Origin: Candidatus Zixiibacteriota bacterium
GTDB lineage: Bacteria > Zixibacteria > MSB-5A5 > GN15 > PGXB01
NCBI GenBank assembly: GCA_026397495.1
Contig: JAPLUS010000105.1
Location: 1 to 10,598, forward strand
Length of the DNA stretch: 10,598 bases
Direction of reading: 5' to 3'
Below, one piece after another: positions 1 to 5,628 of the stretch. The notes beneath the pieces were generated by a model. The model was not told the origin of the DNA and searched no databases. It worked only from the letters and a program-made list of their open reading frames with translations. Numbering within the stretch: the first letter of the stretch is position 1; every line of letters begins with the position of its first letter. Both the position numbers and the translations under genes were made by a program.

Positions 1-497
1 TCCCCACCGTGGCTATTGGAAAAATCGATGATCTCTTTGCTCATAGGGGAATCTCCAAAGCCGTAAAAGCAACTAACAATATAGGGGTGATGAAAGCCGT
101 GAGGGCCGAGATGGCCACGGTCAGTTCCGGTCTAATCTTTGCGAATTTGGTCGATTTTGATATGTTATGGGGACATCGGAATGATGTTTCCTCCTTTGCC
201 AAAGGGCTGGAAGAATTTGACCGTTACCTACCGAACTTGCTGGATATATTAAGAGATGATGACCTCTTGATTATTACCGCAGATCATGGCTGCGATCCAA
301 CTTTAAGCAATGCCACCGATCATACACGAGAATATGTGCCGCTTCTTGCATATAATAAGAAAATGAAGGCGGGTATTGACTTGGGAATACGGGAGACATT
401 TGCCGATGTGGGACAAACCATTGCCGAAGTTTTTGGGATAGAATATCAATTCCCTGGTAAAAGTTTCCTTAAAGGTATTGCCCAAAGTATCGGATAG
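1..497 (+). CDS. deoB: Phosphopentomutase, C-terminal part (5' end outside window)
   Basis: DeoB interconverts (deoxy)ribose-1-phosphate and (deoxy)ribose-5-phosphate in the cytoplasm, feeding nucleoside sugars into central metabolism. The reading frame is open to the left edge (first full codon at 3), so about 164 C-terminal residues are visible; the GTG at 9 is an internal valine, not a start. Family hallmarks are clear: NLVDFDMLWGHRND, then ITADHGCDPT, then TDHTREYVPLL. By family knowledge the Asp and His of DMLWGH, the Asp-His of ADHG and the His of TDHT are the metal ligands of this alkaline-phosphatase-superfamily enzyme, and all are present. The loop between ADHG and TDHT looks about one residue longer than I recall for Bacillus DeoB. 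The next gene, deoC, starts 33 nt downstream and uses the product of this enzyme, which supports an operon. Confidence 0.95.
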   Translation, partial: PTVAIGKIDDLFAHRGISKAVKATNNIGVMKAVRAEMATVSSGLIFANLVDFDMLWGHRNDVSSFAKGLEEFDRYLPNLLDILRDDDLLIITADHGCDPTLSNATDHTREYVPLLAYNKKMKAGIDLGIRETFADVGQTIAEVFGIEYQFPGKSFLKGIAQSIG

Positions 498-530
498 ACC
501 TATAATAATAGGTTGAGAATTGGAAATGAA

Positions 531-1199
531 ATGATAGGCAATCTAAATTTATATTTTGATCATTCTCTCCTTATGCCAGAGACGGATCTCAAGGGAATTA
601 TTAAGCTCTGTCATGAAGCCAAGGAACATAAATTTTTTGGGATTGCCATCAACCCCTATTGGGTGGCCGATGCCAAAAGGGAGCTGAGCGGCAGCGATGT
701 CAGGATTATTTCTGTCACCGGATTTCCCCTTTCGGCTAATCGGGTCGATATAAAAGTAATTGAGGCTGTTAAGGGAGTCGAGGATGGCGCGGATGAGATT
801 GATATGGTGGCGAATATTGGCCGACTGGCCTCAGGCGACTACCAGATGGTCGAAAAAGAGATTTATGAGGTGCGTCGAAACCTCCCGAAAAAAATTATAT
901 TAAAGGTGATTATCGAAGCTCCCAAGATTTCCCCGCAAAATCAAATTGAAGCGGTTAAAGCGGTGGTCAACGGCGGGGCACAGTTTGTCAAAACGGCTAC
1001 AGGATTTTTTGGCGGCGCCACCGTAGAAATTGTGAAGCGATTAAGAGAGGCGGCCGATGGAAAGCTAAAGATCAAGGCCTCGGGGGGTATCAGAACTCTG
1101 GCCGACACGGAAGCCCTAATAATGGCCGGAGCGGATAGAATCGGCTCTTCGGCTTCAGTGAAGATTATGAAGGAATATCAACAGCGACATCGGCTATGA
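531..1199 (+). CDS. deoC: Deoxyribose-phosphate aldolase
   Basis: Cytoplasmic class I aldolase that cleaves 2-deoxyribose-5-phosphate to glyceraldehyde-3-phosphate and acetaldehyde, the last step of deoxynucleoside breakdown. The 222-aa TIM-barrel protein has the expected family length. Visible hallmarks are FDHSLL near the N terminus, DEIDMVANIG (Asp91, matching the catalytic aspartate), FVKTATGF with Lys154 as the Schiff-base lysine, and KASGGIRT with Lys182 as the second catalytic lysine. I chose ATG 531, preceded by a weak TGGA at suitable spacing. An in-frame TTG at 513 would add six residues but has no obvious ribosome binding site. It follows deoB directly, so the two form a deoxyribose salvage pair. 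No DeoR-type operator can be judged because the operon start is outside the window. Confidence 0.96.
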   Translation: MIGNLNLYFDHSLLMPETDLKGIIKLCHEAKEHKFFGIAINPYWVADAKRELSGSDVRIISVTGFPLSANRVDIKVIEAVKGVEDGADEIDMVANIGRLASGDYQMVEKEIYEVRRNLPKKIILKVIIEAPKISPQNQIEAVKAVVNGGAQFVKTATGFFGGATVEIVKRLREAADGKLKIKASGGIRTLADTEALIMAGADRIGSSASVKIMKEYQQRHRL

Positions 1200-1241
1200 A
1201 TGTCCCTTTGAGCCAATGAGTAAGAGATAAAGGTTAACAGG

Positions 1242-1439
1242 ATGGTTGCTTCGGATAAAGAGCAGGAGATTCGTCGACCCCACATCGGGGTGGTTTTCAA
1301 ATGTTGCCGGATTTATTCGCGAATTTATCTCAACAAAAAGAGAGACGCCTTTGTTGGGTGGTGTCCCAAATGCACCGCCAAATTGGTGGTAAAAGTCTCT
1401 CCCACCGGTTCGGATAGCAGATTTTTCTGTGCGGAATAA
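1242..1439 (+). CDS. Small cysteine-rich conserved hypothetical protein
   Basis: A 65-aa protein of unknown function. It has five cysteines: a Cys21-Cys22 pair, a CPKC knuckle at 41-44 and Cys63 near the end. Together with His14 these could bind one zinc or another metal (inference). There is no signal peptide or membrane segment. The pattern of a CC pair, YxRIYLN, a FVGWCPKC core and a GSDSRFF tail resembles small conserved hypothetical proteins I recall from other phyla, but no function is known to me. The start is well supported: AAAGG at 1229-1233 lies 8 nt before the ATG. The next gene begins 3 nt after the stop, so translation of the two is probably coupled. The short length and CxxC knuckle suggest a zinc-ribbon adaptor or nucleic-acid contact protein, but this is a guess. 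Confidence 0.8.
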   Translation: MVASDKEQEIRRPHIGVVFKCCRIYSRIYLNKKRDAFVGWCPKCTAKLVVKVSPTGSDSRFFCAE

Positions 1440-1442
1440 CCA

Positions 1443-1985
1443 ATGGCCTTGCTAAAACCAAAGATTGTCGTGGTCCCCTTGGGTGAAGTGGATTTTATGA
1501 TGATAAACCGTCTGGCCACCAACATCGGTCCGATCTACGGGCGCTCCGTGGATATTCTTAAGGGAATGAAAATACCGGAGGAGGCCTATAATGTTATCCG
1601 CAACCAGCATTATGCCACTATCATTCTCAACAAATTAGAGCGAACCAAGACCAGTCCAAGGGAACTTGTTCTGGGAGCATGCGAGGAAGATATCTATCTG
1701 CCCGATGAGCCATATATCATAGGTTATTCCGATACCAGTTCCGGGACGGCGATTGTTTCATTATACCGTATTCGTCAGGAATTCTATGGACTGCCGGAAG
1801 ATGAAATGAAAATCTATAGTCGCCTATTCAAGCAGTCCATTCATCAGTTGGCTCATCTTATGGATATGACCAGTTGCCGAAATCCCCGATGCGTCAATTA
1901 TTACAGTCAAGATATGATGGACATCGATAACAAAGGGGAACGATTTTGCGACATCTGCAAACGACAGCTGGTTGAAAAGAAATAG
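1443..1985 (+). CDS. Archaemetzincin-like protein with degenerate active site
   Basis: A 180-aa cytoplasmic protein of the archaemetzincin (peptidase M54) family. Family signs are the N-terminal strand VVVPLGEVD, LGACEEDIYLPDEPYIIGY at 77-95, GTAIVSLYRIRQEFYG at 101-116, and the C-terminal zinc-knuckle part with Cys145-X4-Cys150 and CDIC at 169-172. The catalytic helix is altered. The family consensus HEXXHXXGXXHC reads here His134-Gln135-Leu-Ala-His138-Leu-Met-Asp141-Met-Thr-Ser144-Cys145. The general-base Glu is Gln, the Gly is Asp and the third zinc-ligand His is Ser. The Met-turn position after Cys150 (normally C-X-M) is Asn152. The structural zinc site looks intact, so the protein probably folds but should lack ordinary peptidase activity (inference). 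The frame is intact at normal family length with tight spacing on both sides (3 and 7 nt), which argues for a maintained gene and not decay. Confidence 0.85.
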   Translation: MALLKPKIVVVPLGEVDFMMINRLATNIGPIYGRSVDILKGMKIPEEAYNVIRNQHYATIILNKLERTKTSPRELVLGACEEDIYLPDEPYIIGYSDTSSGTAIVSLYRIRQEFYGLPEDEMKIYSRLFKQSIHQLAHLMDMTSCRNPRCVNYYSQDMMDIDNKGERFCDICKRQLVEKK

Positions 1986-1992
1986 AGATGGC

Positions 1993-4266
1993 ATGAACCT
2001 TATCCAGACTCTCGAATCATTCAAGAACGATCCGGCCATTAGCCCCAATATCGCCCGCTGGGAAATAATTCCGGCGCGGGAAGGAAAGTATCAAGATTTC
2101 CCTGACTATTTGGCTCCCCATCTGGTTGCCATTTTAAAAAAACGCGGAATTGACAAACTTTACTCCCATCAACGGGAGGCCATTGATTCGATCACCGCCG
2201 GGAACGATACCGTCATCGTTACGCCGACGGCATCGGGGAAAACATTTTGTTATAACCTGCCGGTTATTAATGCCATAATGAACAACAAATCGGCCCGGGC
2301 GCTGTATCTTTTTCCCACCAAGGCGCTCGCGCAGGATCAATTGGCCGAATTAACCGGCTTAATCGATAAACTGGATATTGATATTAGAACCTACACTTTT
2401 GATGGCGACACCCCTCAGACCGCCCGGCGGCTTATCCGGTCGGCCGGGCATATTGTTGTCACCAACCCCGATATGCTTCATGCCGGCATATTGCCACATC
2501 ACACCAAATGGATTAAGCTGTTTGAAAATCTGCAATATGTGGTAATTGACGAGATCCATCACTATCGGGGGATATTTGGCTCACATTTGGCTAATGTTAT
2601 ACGGCGCCTAAAACGAATTTGCGAATTTTATGGTTCTCACCCCGTTTTTATTATCTGTTCGGCCACTATTGCCAATCCCGACGAGCTGGCGGAGAAAATT
2701 ATTGGCCGCCAGGTGAACCTGTTTGACAATAACGGCGCCCCGGCCGGTGAAAAACATTTTATAATCTACAACCCACCGGTTATTAACCGACAATTGGGTA
2801 TCCGCAAATCGGCGCTGAACGAATCGCTGATATTGGCGGAGAGGTTTATCAATAATAAAATCCAAACCATAATATTCGCCCAGTATCGGCTTCAGGTGGA
2901 AATACTTCTGACTTACCTGCGAGAATCCTTTGCCAAGCCATTCGGAAGAAATATTAAAGTAGCCGGGTATCGCGGCGGATACCTTCCCAACCAGCGACGA
3001 GAAATAGAGGCCGGCCTTCGTTCCGGTGAAATTACCGGCGTGGTTTCAACTAATGCGTTGGAGCTTGGTATTGATATTGGAGCGCTCGATGTTTCTATTA
3101 TCTGCGGCTACCCCGGCTCAATATCTTCCGTCTGGCAGCAGGCCGGACGGGCTGGACGCCGATCGGGAAGTTCGGTAACCATTTTTGTCGCCAACAGCTC
3201 GGCCATCAATCAATTTCTGGCCAAGCATTCTTCCTATCTGCTTAGTAAAACGCCCGAGATGGGAATAATTGATCCTGATAATCTTATAATCAGCGCCAAT
3301 CATATCAAATGTGCCAGCTTTGAACTTCCTTTCCAAAAAAGCGAGCTATTCCGCCCTGACGGTACCGCTGAGGTTCTCGACTATCTTGAGGCACAAAACA
3401 TTCTCCGCCAGACCGGTGGCAAATATTATTGGTCATCGGAGATATATCCGGCCGAACAGGTATCACTCCGGAGCGCCTCCCCGGATAATTTTGTTATACT
3501 CAACCAGTCAGATAACAACCATGTTATTGGCGATGTCGATTATTATTCGGCGTCGATATTTCTGCATCCCGAAGCGATTTATCTTCACGACGCCAATCAA
3601 TATCAGGTGACACAACTTGACTGGGAAGGCAAGAAGGCCTATGTCAAGGAGGTAGCGGTTGATTATTATACTGATGCTGAAACCAAATCGGACCTGAAAG
3701 TCCTTTCGGTAACCAATGAGAAGCATGTCAATGATGCCATTCTTTCCTGGGGCGAGGTTACCGTAACCATGGTGATGGTGTTATTCAAGAAAATCAAATT
3801 CCACACTCAGGAGAATGTCGGATCGGGAAACCTTCTCATGCCGGAATTGGAGCTTCACACCAATGCCTTTTGGTATGCTTTTCCGGGGGACATCAGATTT
3901 CGTGTTCAATTAGAGGGTGAATCCTTCGGCGGGGCTTTGCGCGGATTGGCCAATCTACTGGGGAAAATTGCACCCTTATGGGTGATGTGCGACCCGCATG
4001 ATTTGCGCTCGATTTCGCAGGTTCGTTCGCCATTCAGCGAACTCCCCACCATTTATATATATGAGAATATTCCCGAGGGAGTCGGTTACTCCGAAAAACT
4101 TTTCAATATATCTGATGATTTACTCCGCGCCTGTCTGGAGCAAGCGGAGCACTGCCCCTGCCAGGGGGGATGCCCATCGTGTGTCGGCCCGGAGATGGAA
4201 GTCGGCGAGCAGGGAAAAGAGGGAACCGGTCGGCTACTCAAATATATGCTTGGTTACCCGCAGTAA
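1993..4266 (+). CDS. DEAD/DEAH-box helicase of the YprA/MrfA type with C-terminal DUF1998-like zinc region
   Basis: A 757-aa superfamily 2 ATP-dependent helicase, close in length to Bacillus subtilis MrfA (YprA), which acts in repair of mitomycin C damage. Motifs in order are SHQREAI near residue 58, Walker A TPTASGKT at 77-84, DEIHHY at 186-191 with the family-typical RGIFGSHLANVIRRLKRIC after it, SAT at 223-225, STNALELGIDIG from 352, and QQAGRAGRR from 382. The C-terminal third matches the DUF1998 layout and ends with Cys721, Cys723, Cys727 and Cys730 in HCPCQGGCPSCVGP, a likely zinc site. I chose ATG 1993, 7 nt after the preceding stop, with only a weak purine-rich ribosome site. An in-frame TTG at 1972 would overlap the upstream gene and add seven residues. 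No YprB/MrfB exonuclease gene follows; the gene is last in the operon. Confidence 0.92.
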   Translation: MNLIQTLESFKNDPAISPNIARWEIIPAREGKYQDFPDYLAPHLVAILKKRGIDKLYSHQREAIDSITAGNDTVIVTPTASGKTFCYNLPVINAIMNNKSARALYLFPTKALAQDQLAELTGLIDKLDIDIRTYTFDGDTPQTARRLIRSAGHIVVTNPDMLHAGILPHHTKWIKLFENLQYVVIDEIHHYRGIFGSHLANVIRRLKRICEFYGSHPVFIICSATIANPDELAEKIIGRQVNLFDNNGAPAGEKHFIIYNPPVINRQLGIRKSALNESLILAERFINNKIQTIIFAQYRLQVEILLTYLRESFAKPFGRNIKVAGYRGGYLPNQRREIEAGLRSGEITGVVSTNALELGIDIGALDVSIICGYPGSISSVWQQAGRAGRRSGSSVTIFVANSSAINQFLAKHSSYLLSKTPEMGIIDPDNLIISANHIKCASFELPFQKSELFRPDGTAEVLDYLEAQNILRQTGGKYYWSSEIYPAEQVSLRSASPDNFVILNQSDNNHVIGDVDYYSASIFLHPEAIYLHDANQYQVTQLDWEGKKAYVKEVAVDYYTDAETKSDLKVLSVTNEKHVNDAILSWGEVTVTMVMVLFKKIKFHTQENVGSGNLLMPELELHTNAFWYAFPGDIRFRVQLEGESFGGALRGLANLLGKIAPLWVMCDPHDLRSISQVRSPFSELPTIYIYENIPEGVGYSEKLFNISDDLLRACLEQAEHCPCQGGCPSCVGPEMEVGEQGKEGTGRLLKYMLGYPQ

Positions 4267-4273
4267 TTGATTT

Positions 4274-4317
4274 GCTCTGGGGCAGATGTGGACTCGCCGC
4301 GGCGAGCAGCCCACAGA
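4274..4317. repeat. Palindromic repeat A, copy 1
   Basis: Contains the perfect 14-bp palindrome CTCGCCGCGGCGAG (4293-4306), flanked by TGTGG and CCACA, which can pair outside it. A second copy lies at 5521-5564 and matches closely, except that the right half of the palindrome has diverged. It starts 8 nt after the helicase stop and could stall or protect the transcript end, but no T-tract follows. Confidence 0.75.
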
Positions 4318-4395
4318 ACGGGCAGACTTTAGGGCTTGTTGAAAAAGTCCCCAAAAAGGGAAAAAGCATACTTCCGAGAAAAATGTCATTGGTAT

Positions 4396-4426
4396 TGTCA
4401 TCCCCGACTCGATCGGGGATCCAGAA
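4396..4426 (+). repeat. REP-like palindrome R1 (TGTCAT...ATCCAG family)
   Basis: Stem ATCCCCGA (4400-4407), loop CTCGA, stem TCGGGGAT (4413-4420), flanked by TGTCA before and CCAGAA after. It lies inside the MITE-like element and faces R2 in opposite orientation. Confidence 0.75.
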
Positions 4427-4457
4427 AAAGTTCCGTAAGTGCTGAATAATCAATGAA

Positions 4458-4489
4458 TTCTGGATTCCCCGCCGCGGCGGGGAAAGACA
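4458..4489 (-). repeat. REP-like palindrome R2 (same family, inverted)
   Basis: Perfect 20-bp palindrome TTCCCCGCCGCGGCGGGGAA at 4465-4484. On the minus strand it has TGTCT before and TCCAGAA after, so it is an inverted partner of R1 about 30 bp away. The pair resembles a BIME, a bacterial interspersed mosaic element of inverted REPs. Confidence 0.75.
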
Positions 4490-4574
4490 GGAAAAGAGCA
4501 GCAATGACAGATTTGAATATTGAGTGGAACATACATAAGGTTTTTTTCCATAACATACACTTTTTCAACAGGCC

Positions 4575-4641
4575 CTAAAGTCTGCCGCGCACATCAGCAG
4601 TGCCTTTTATATTGTCATGCTGGATTTGATCCAGCATCCAG
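4575..4641 (+). repeat. Composite repeat B, copy 1, with REP-like palindrome R3
   Basis: Matches 5346-5412 with two differences in 67 bp. It begins with the right half of the AGTCTGCC palindrome, cut by the MITE-like element, then runs GCGCACATCAGCAGTGCC, and ends in the R3 hairpin: stem ATGCTGGAT (4617-4625), loop TTG, stem ATCCAGCAT (4629-4637). R3 carries the TGTCAT and ATCCAG flanks of the family. Confidence 0.85.
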
Positions 4642-4660
4642 AGATTTGTTTTTATGAAAA

Positions 4661-4716
4661 ATGTCGGGTTTCTCATTTTTCGCCTGCGGCGAATCATTCG
4701 GAACACCGACCTATGG
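4661..4716. repeat. Nested-hairpin repeat C, copy 1
   Basis: Matches 5461-5516 with two differences in 56 bp. The inner stem TTCGCC (4679-4684) pairs with GGCGAA (4688-4693) over a TGC loop. An outer stem GTCGG...GTTTC can pair with GAACACCGAC with one bulge, giving a nested hairpin that can form on either strand. Confidence 0.8.
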
Positions 4717-4753
4717 TCTGCCTGTCTGCGCGGAAAAATCAAAACTCCAGGCA

Positions 4754-5038
4754 TTAGGTAATATCGTTATACAAGTCCCGCCACTGCGGATTGAATTTTT
4801 CAATGAGTTCTATTTTCCACTTTCTTTTCCAGAATTTCAATTGCTTTTCTCTGGTTATGGCCGCGGCGATATCTCCCGAAGTTTCATAGCAAACAAGATG
4901 ATGCACATTGTATTTCTTCGTAAAACCTTCTATCAATCAATTTCTATGTTCATAGACTCTTCGTACAAGGTTATTTGTAACGCCGATATACAAGGTACCA
5001 TTTTTCTTACTGGCAAGGATATAGACAAAATAGGTCAT
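4754..5038 (-). pseudogene. GIY-YIG endonuclease family gene with one in-frame TGA
   Basis: Read on the minus strand from ATG at 5038, this gives a 94-codon single-domain GIY-YIG protein interrupted by one TGA. The first part reads MTYFVYILASKKNGTLYIGV then TNNLVRRVYEHRN, which carries the VYI and YIG signature and the conserved Arg. TGA at 4937-4939 follows, and then the second part in the same frame: LIEGFTKKYNVHHLVCYE, an AAITREKQLK stretch with the conserved Glu, and NPQWRDLYNDI at the end, stopping with TAA at 4754-4756. Length and motifs match small standalone GIY-YIG proteins throughout, and there is no frameshift. A single substitution (for example from GGA or AGA) would explain the stop. 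All other genes here avoid in-frame TGA, so recoding is unlikely. A REP-like palindrome lies 22 bp upstream of its start. Confidence 0.85.
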
Positions 5039-5060
5039 TTATCCCAATATAATGCATTTT

Positions 5061-5088
5061 CTGGATCCTGGCTTTCGCCAGGATGACA
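5061..5088 (-). repeat. REP-like palindrome R4 (TGTCAT...ATCCAG family)
   Basis: Stem ATCCTGGC (5065-5072), loop TTTC, stem GCCAGGAT (5077-5084). Read on the minus strand it has TGTC before and CCAG after, so it belongs to the same family as R1-R3, R5 and R6 with different arms. It sits just upstream of the GIY-YIG pseudogene, in the same orientation as that gene. Confidence 0.75.
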
Positions 5089-5176
5089 TCTATTGGGCAT
5101 TTTGATTTTGGGGCCGATTGATTGAATTCAAGCAGATTGTCTATCACCCCAAGCGTATCAATTGTCGTAGTTTCCC

Positions 5177-5256
5177 TTATATTGTCATGCTGGACTTAAT
5201 CCAGCATCCAGGGGGGAGGGGGAGATAGGGAAATAATTGAATGAGTGCTAAAATTG
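5177..5256 (+). repeat. REP-like palindrome R5 with conserved downstream tail
   Basis: Hairpin of stem ATGCTGGA, loop CTTAA and stem TCCAGCAT at 5187-5207. The purine-rich tail after it (GAGATAGGGAAATAATTGAA) is matched with several changes after the copy at 5378-5455. The repeat unit is therefore about 80 bp and larger than the hairpin. Confidence 0.75.
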
Positions 5257-5339
5257 GCGATACAGTATGTTCAATTAATCCCATCCGTCGGATGCGGTAC
5301 CAATTTCTGCCGCGTGCAAAAAACCTCAAATATGCTACG

Positions 5340-5455
5340 GGCAGACTAAAGTCTGCCGCGCACATCAGCAGTGCCTTTTATATTGTCATGCTGGACTTAA
5401 TCCAGCATCCAGGGGGAAGGGAGATGGGGGAATAATTAAATGGGTGCGAAAATTA
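5340..5455 (+). repeat. Composite repeat B, copy 2: uninterrupted AGTCTGCC palindrome plus R6
   Basis: Starts with GGCAGACT-AA-AGTCTGCC (5340-5357), a perfect 8-bp inverted repeat that acts as the empty-site reference for the MITE-like insertion. It continues through GCGCACATCAGCAGTGCC to the R6 hairpin (5388-5408: ATGCTGGA, CTTAA, TCCAGCAT) and a purine-rich tail shared with R5. Confidence 0.85.
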
Positions 5456-5460
5456 GAAAG

Positions 5461-5516
5461 ATGTCGGGTTTCTCATTCTTCGCCTGCGGCGAATCATTCG
5501 GAACACCGACCTACGG
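5461..5516. repeat. Nested-hairpin repeat C, copy 2
   Basis: Second copy of the repeat at 4661-4716, offset by exactly 800 bp, with two substitutions. The inner TTCGCC-TGC-GGCGAA hairpin is at 5479-5493. As in copy 1, it follows a B-type repeat with its TGTCAT palindrome, so the order of modules is conserved. Confidence 0.8.
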
Positions 5517-5520
5517 CCTT

Positions 5521-5564
5521 GCGCTGGGGCAGATGTGGACTCGCCGCGGCGGGCCGCCCACAGA
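5521..5564. repeat. Palindromic repeat A, copy 2
   Basis: Second copy of the repeat at 4274-4317. The core reads CTCGCCGCGGCGGG, so the perfect palindrome of copy 1 is broken on its right side, while the outer TGTGG and CCACA arms are kept. It directly abuts repeat C copy 2. Confidence 0.7.
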
Positions 5565-5576
5565 CTAAAACTTTCA

Positions 5577-5600
5577 CACCCCCAAACAAGTTTGGGGGTG
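5577..5600. repeat. Perfect 11-bp inverted repeat
   Basis: CACCCCCAAAC (5577-5587), spacer AA, GTTTGGGGGTG (5590-5600). It is a strong hairpin on either strand. On the minus strand it lies about 65 bp beyond the mlaD stop and is followed by GTGAAAGTTTT. It could help end the mla transcript, but the T-tract is poor and offset. Confidence 0.65.
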
Positions 5601-5628
5601 CCACCCATTAAACAGCAAATTTCAAACG

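Larger units (their letters stand above)
4321..4586. mobile_element. MITE-like non-autonomous element inserted in a palindrome
   Basis: The two ends form a 28-bp inverted repeat with one mismatch (4321-4348 against 4559-4586). The outer 11 bp on each side are half of a GGCAGACT/AGTCTGCC palindrome plus TA. The inner 17 bp are the likely terminal inverted repeats GGGCTTGTTGAAAAAGT and ACTTTTTCAACAGGCCC. That places the element proper at 4332-4575 (244 bp), bounded by TA on both sides, which fits a TA target duplication but does not prove it. Uninterrupted versions of the target palindrome occur at 5340-5357 and 5629-5646. There is no transposase inside, so any mobility would need an enzyme from elsewhere. 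The TIR sequence resembles ends I recall from several IS families. The interior carries two inverted REP-like palindromes. Confidence 0.7.

Noticed and set aside
9..11. GTG at position 9 as the start of a short protein
   Set aside because: The frame is open to the window edge and the preceding codons fit DeoB, so it is an internal codon of a partial gene.
3998..4445. Plus-strand frames at the helicase 3' end continuing into the spacer
   Set aside because: Frame-shifted shadows of the helicase cysteine region that run into repeats; no independent support.
4937..4939. TGA in the GIY-YIG gene as a recoded sense or selenocysteine codon
   Set aside because: mlaE ends in TGA and no other gene contains an in-frame TGA. 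GIY-YIG proteins have no known selenocysteine at this site, and no convincing SECIS-like element was seen.
4661..5086. 141-codon plus-strand open frame across the spacer
   Set aside because: It runs through repeat C, antisense to the GIY-YIG pseudogene and into R4. The protein has no recognisable motif, while the opposite strand has a clear domain.
4396..5412. CRISPR array made from the repeated palindromes
   Set aside because: Spacing is irregular (about 60 to 445 bp), orientation is mixed, arms differ and there are no spacers of uniform size or cas genes.
5241..5435. 64-codon plus-strand frame and its minus-strand counterpart near 5177-5365
   Set aside because: Both are built from palindromic repeats and purine-rich tails, with no ribosome site or protein family signal.
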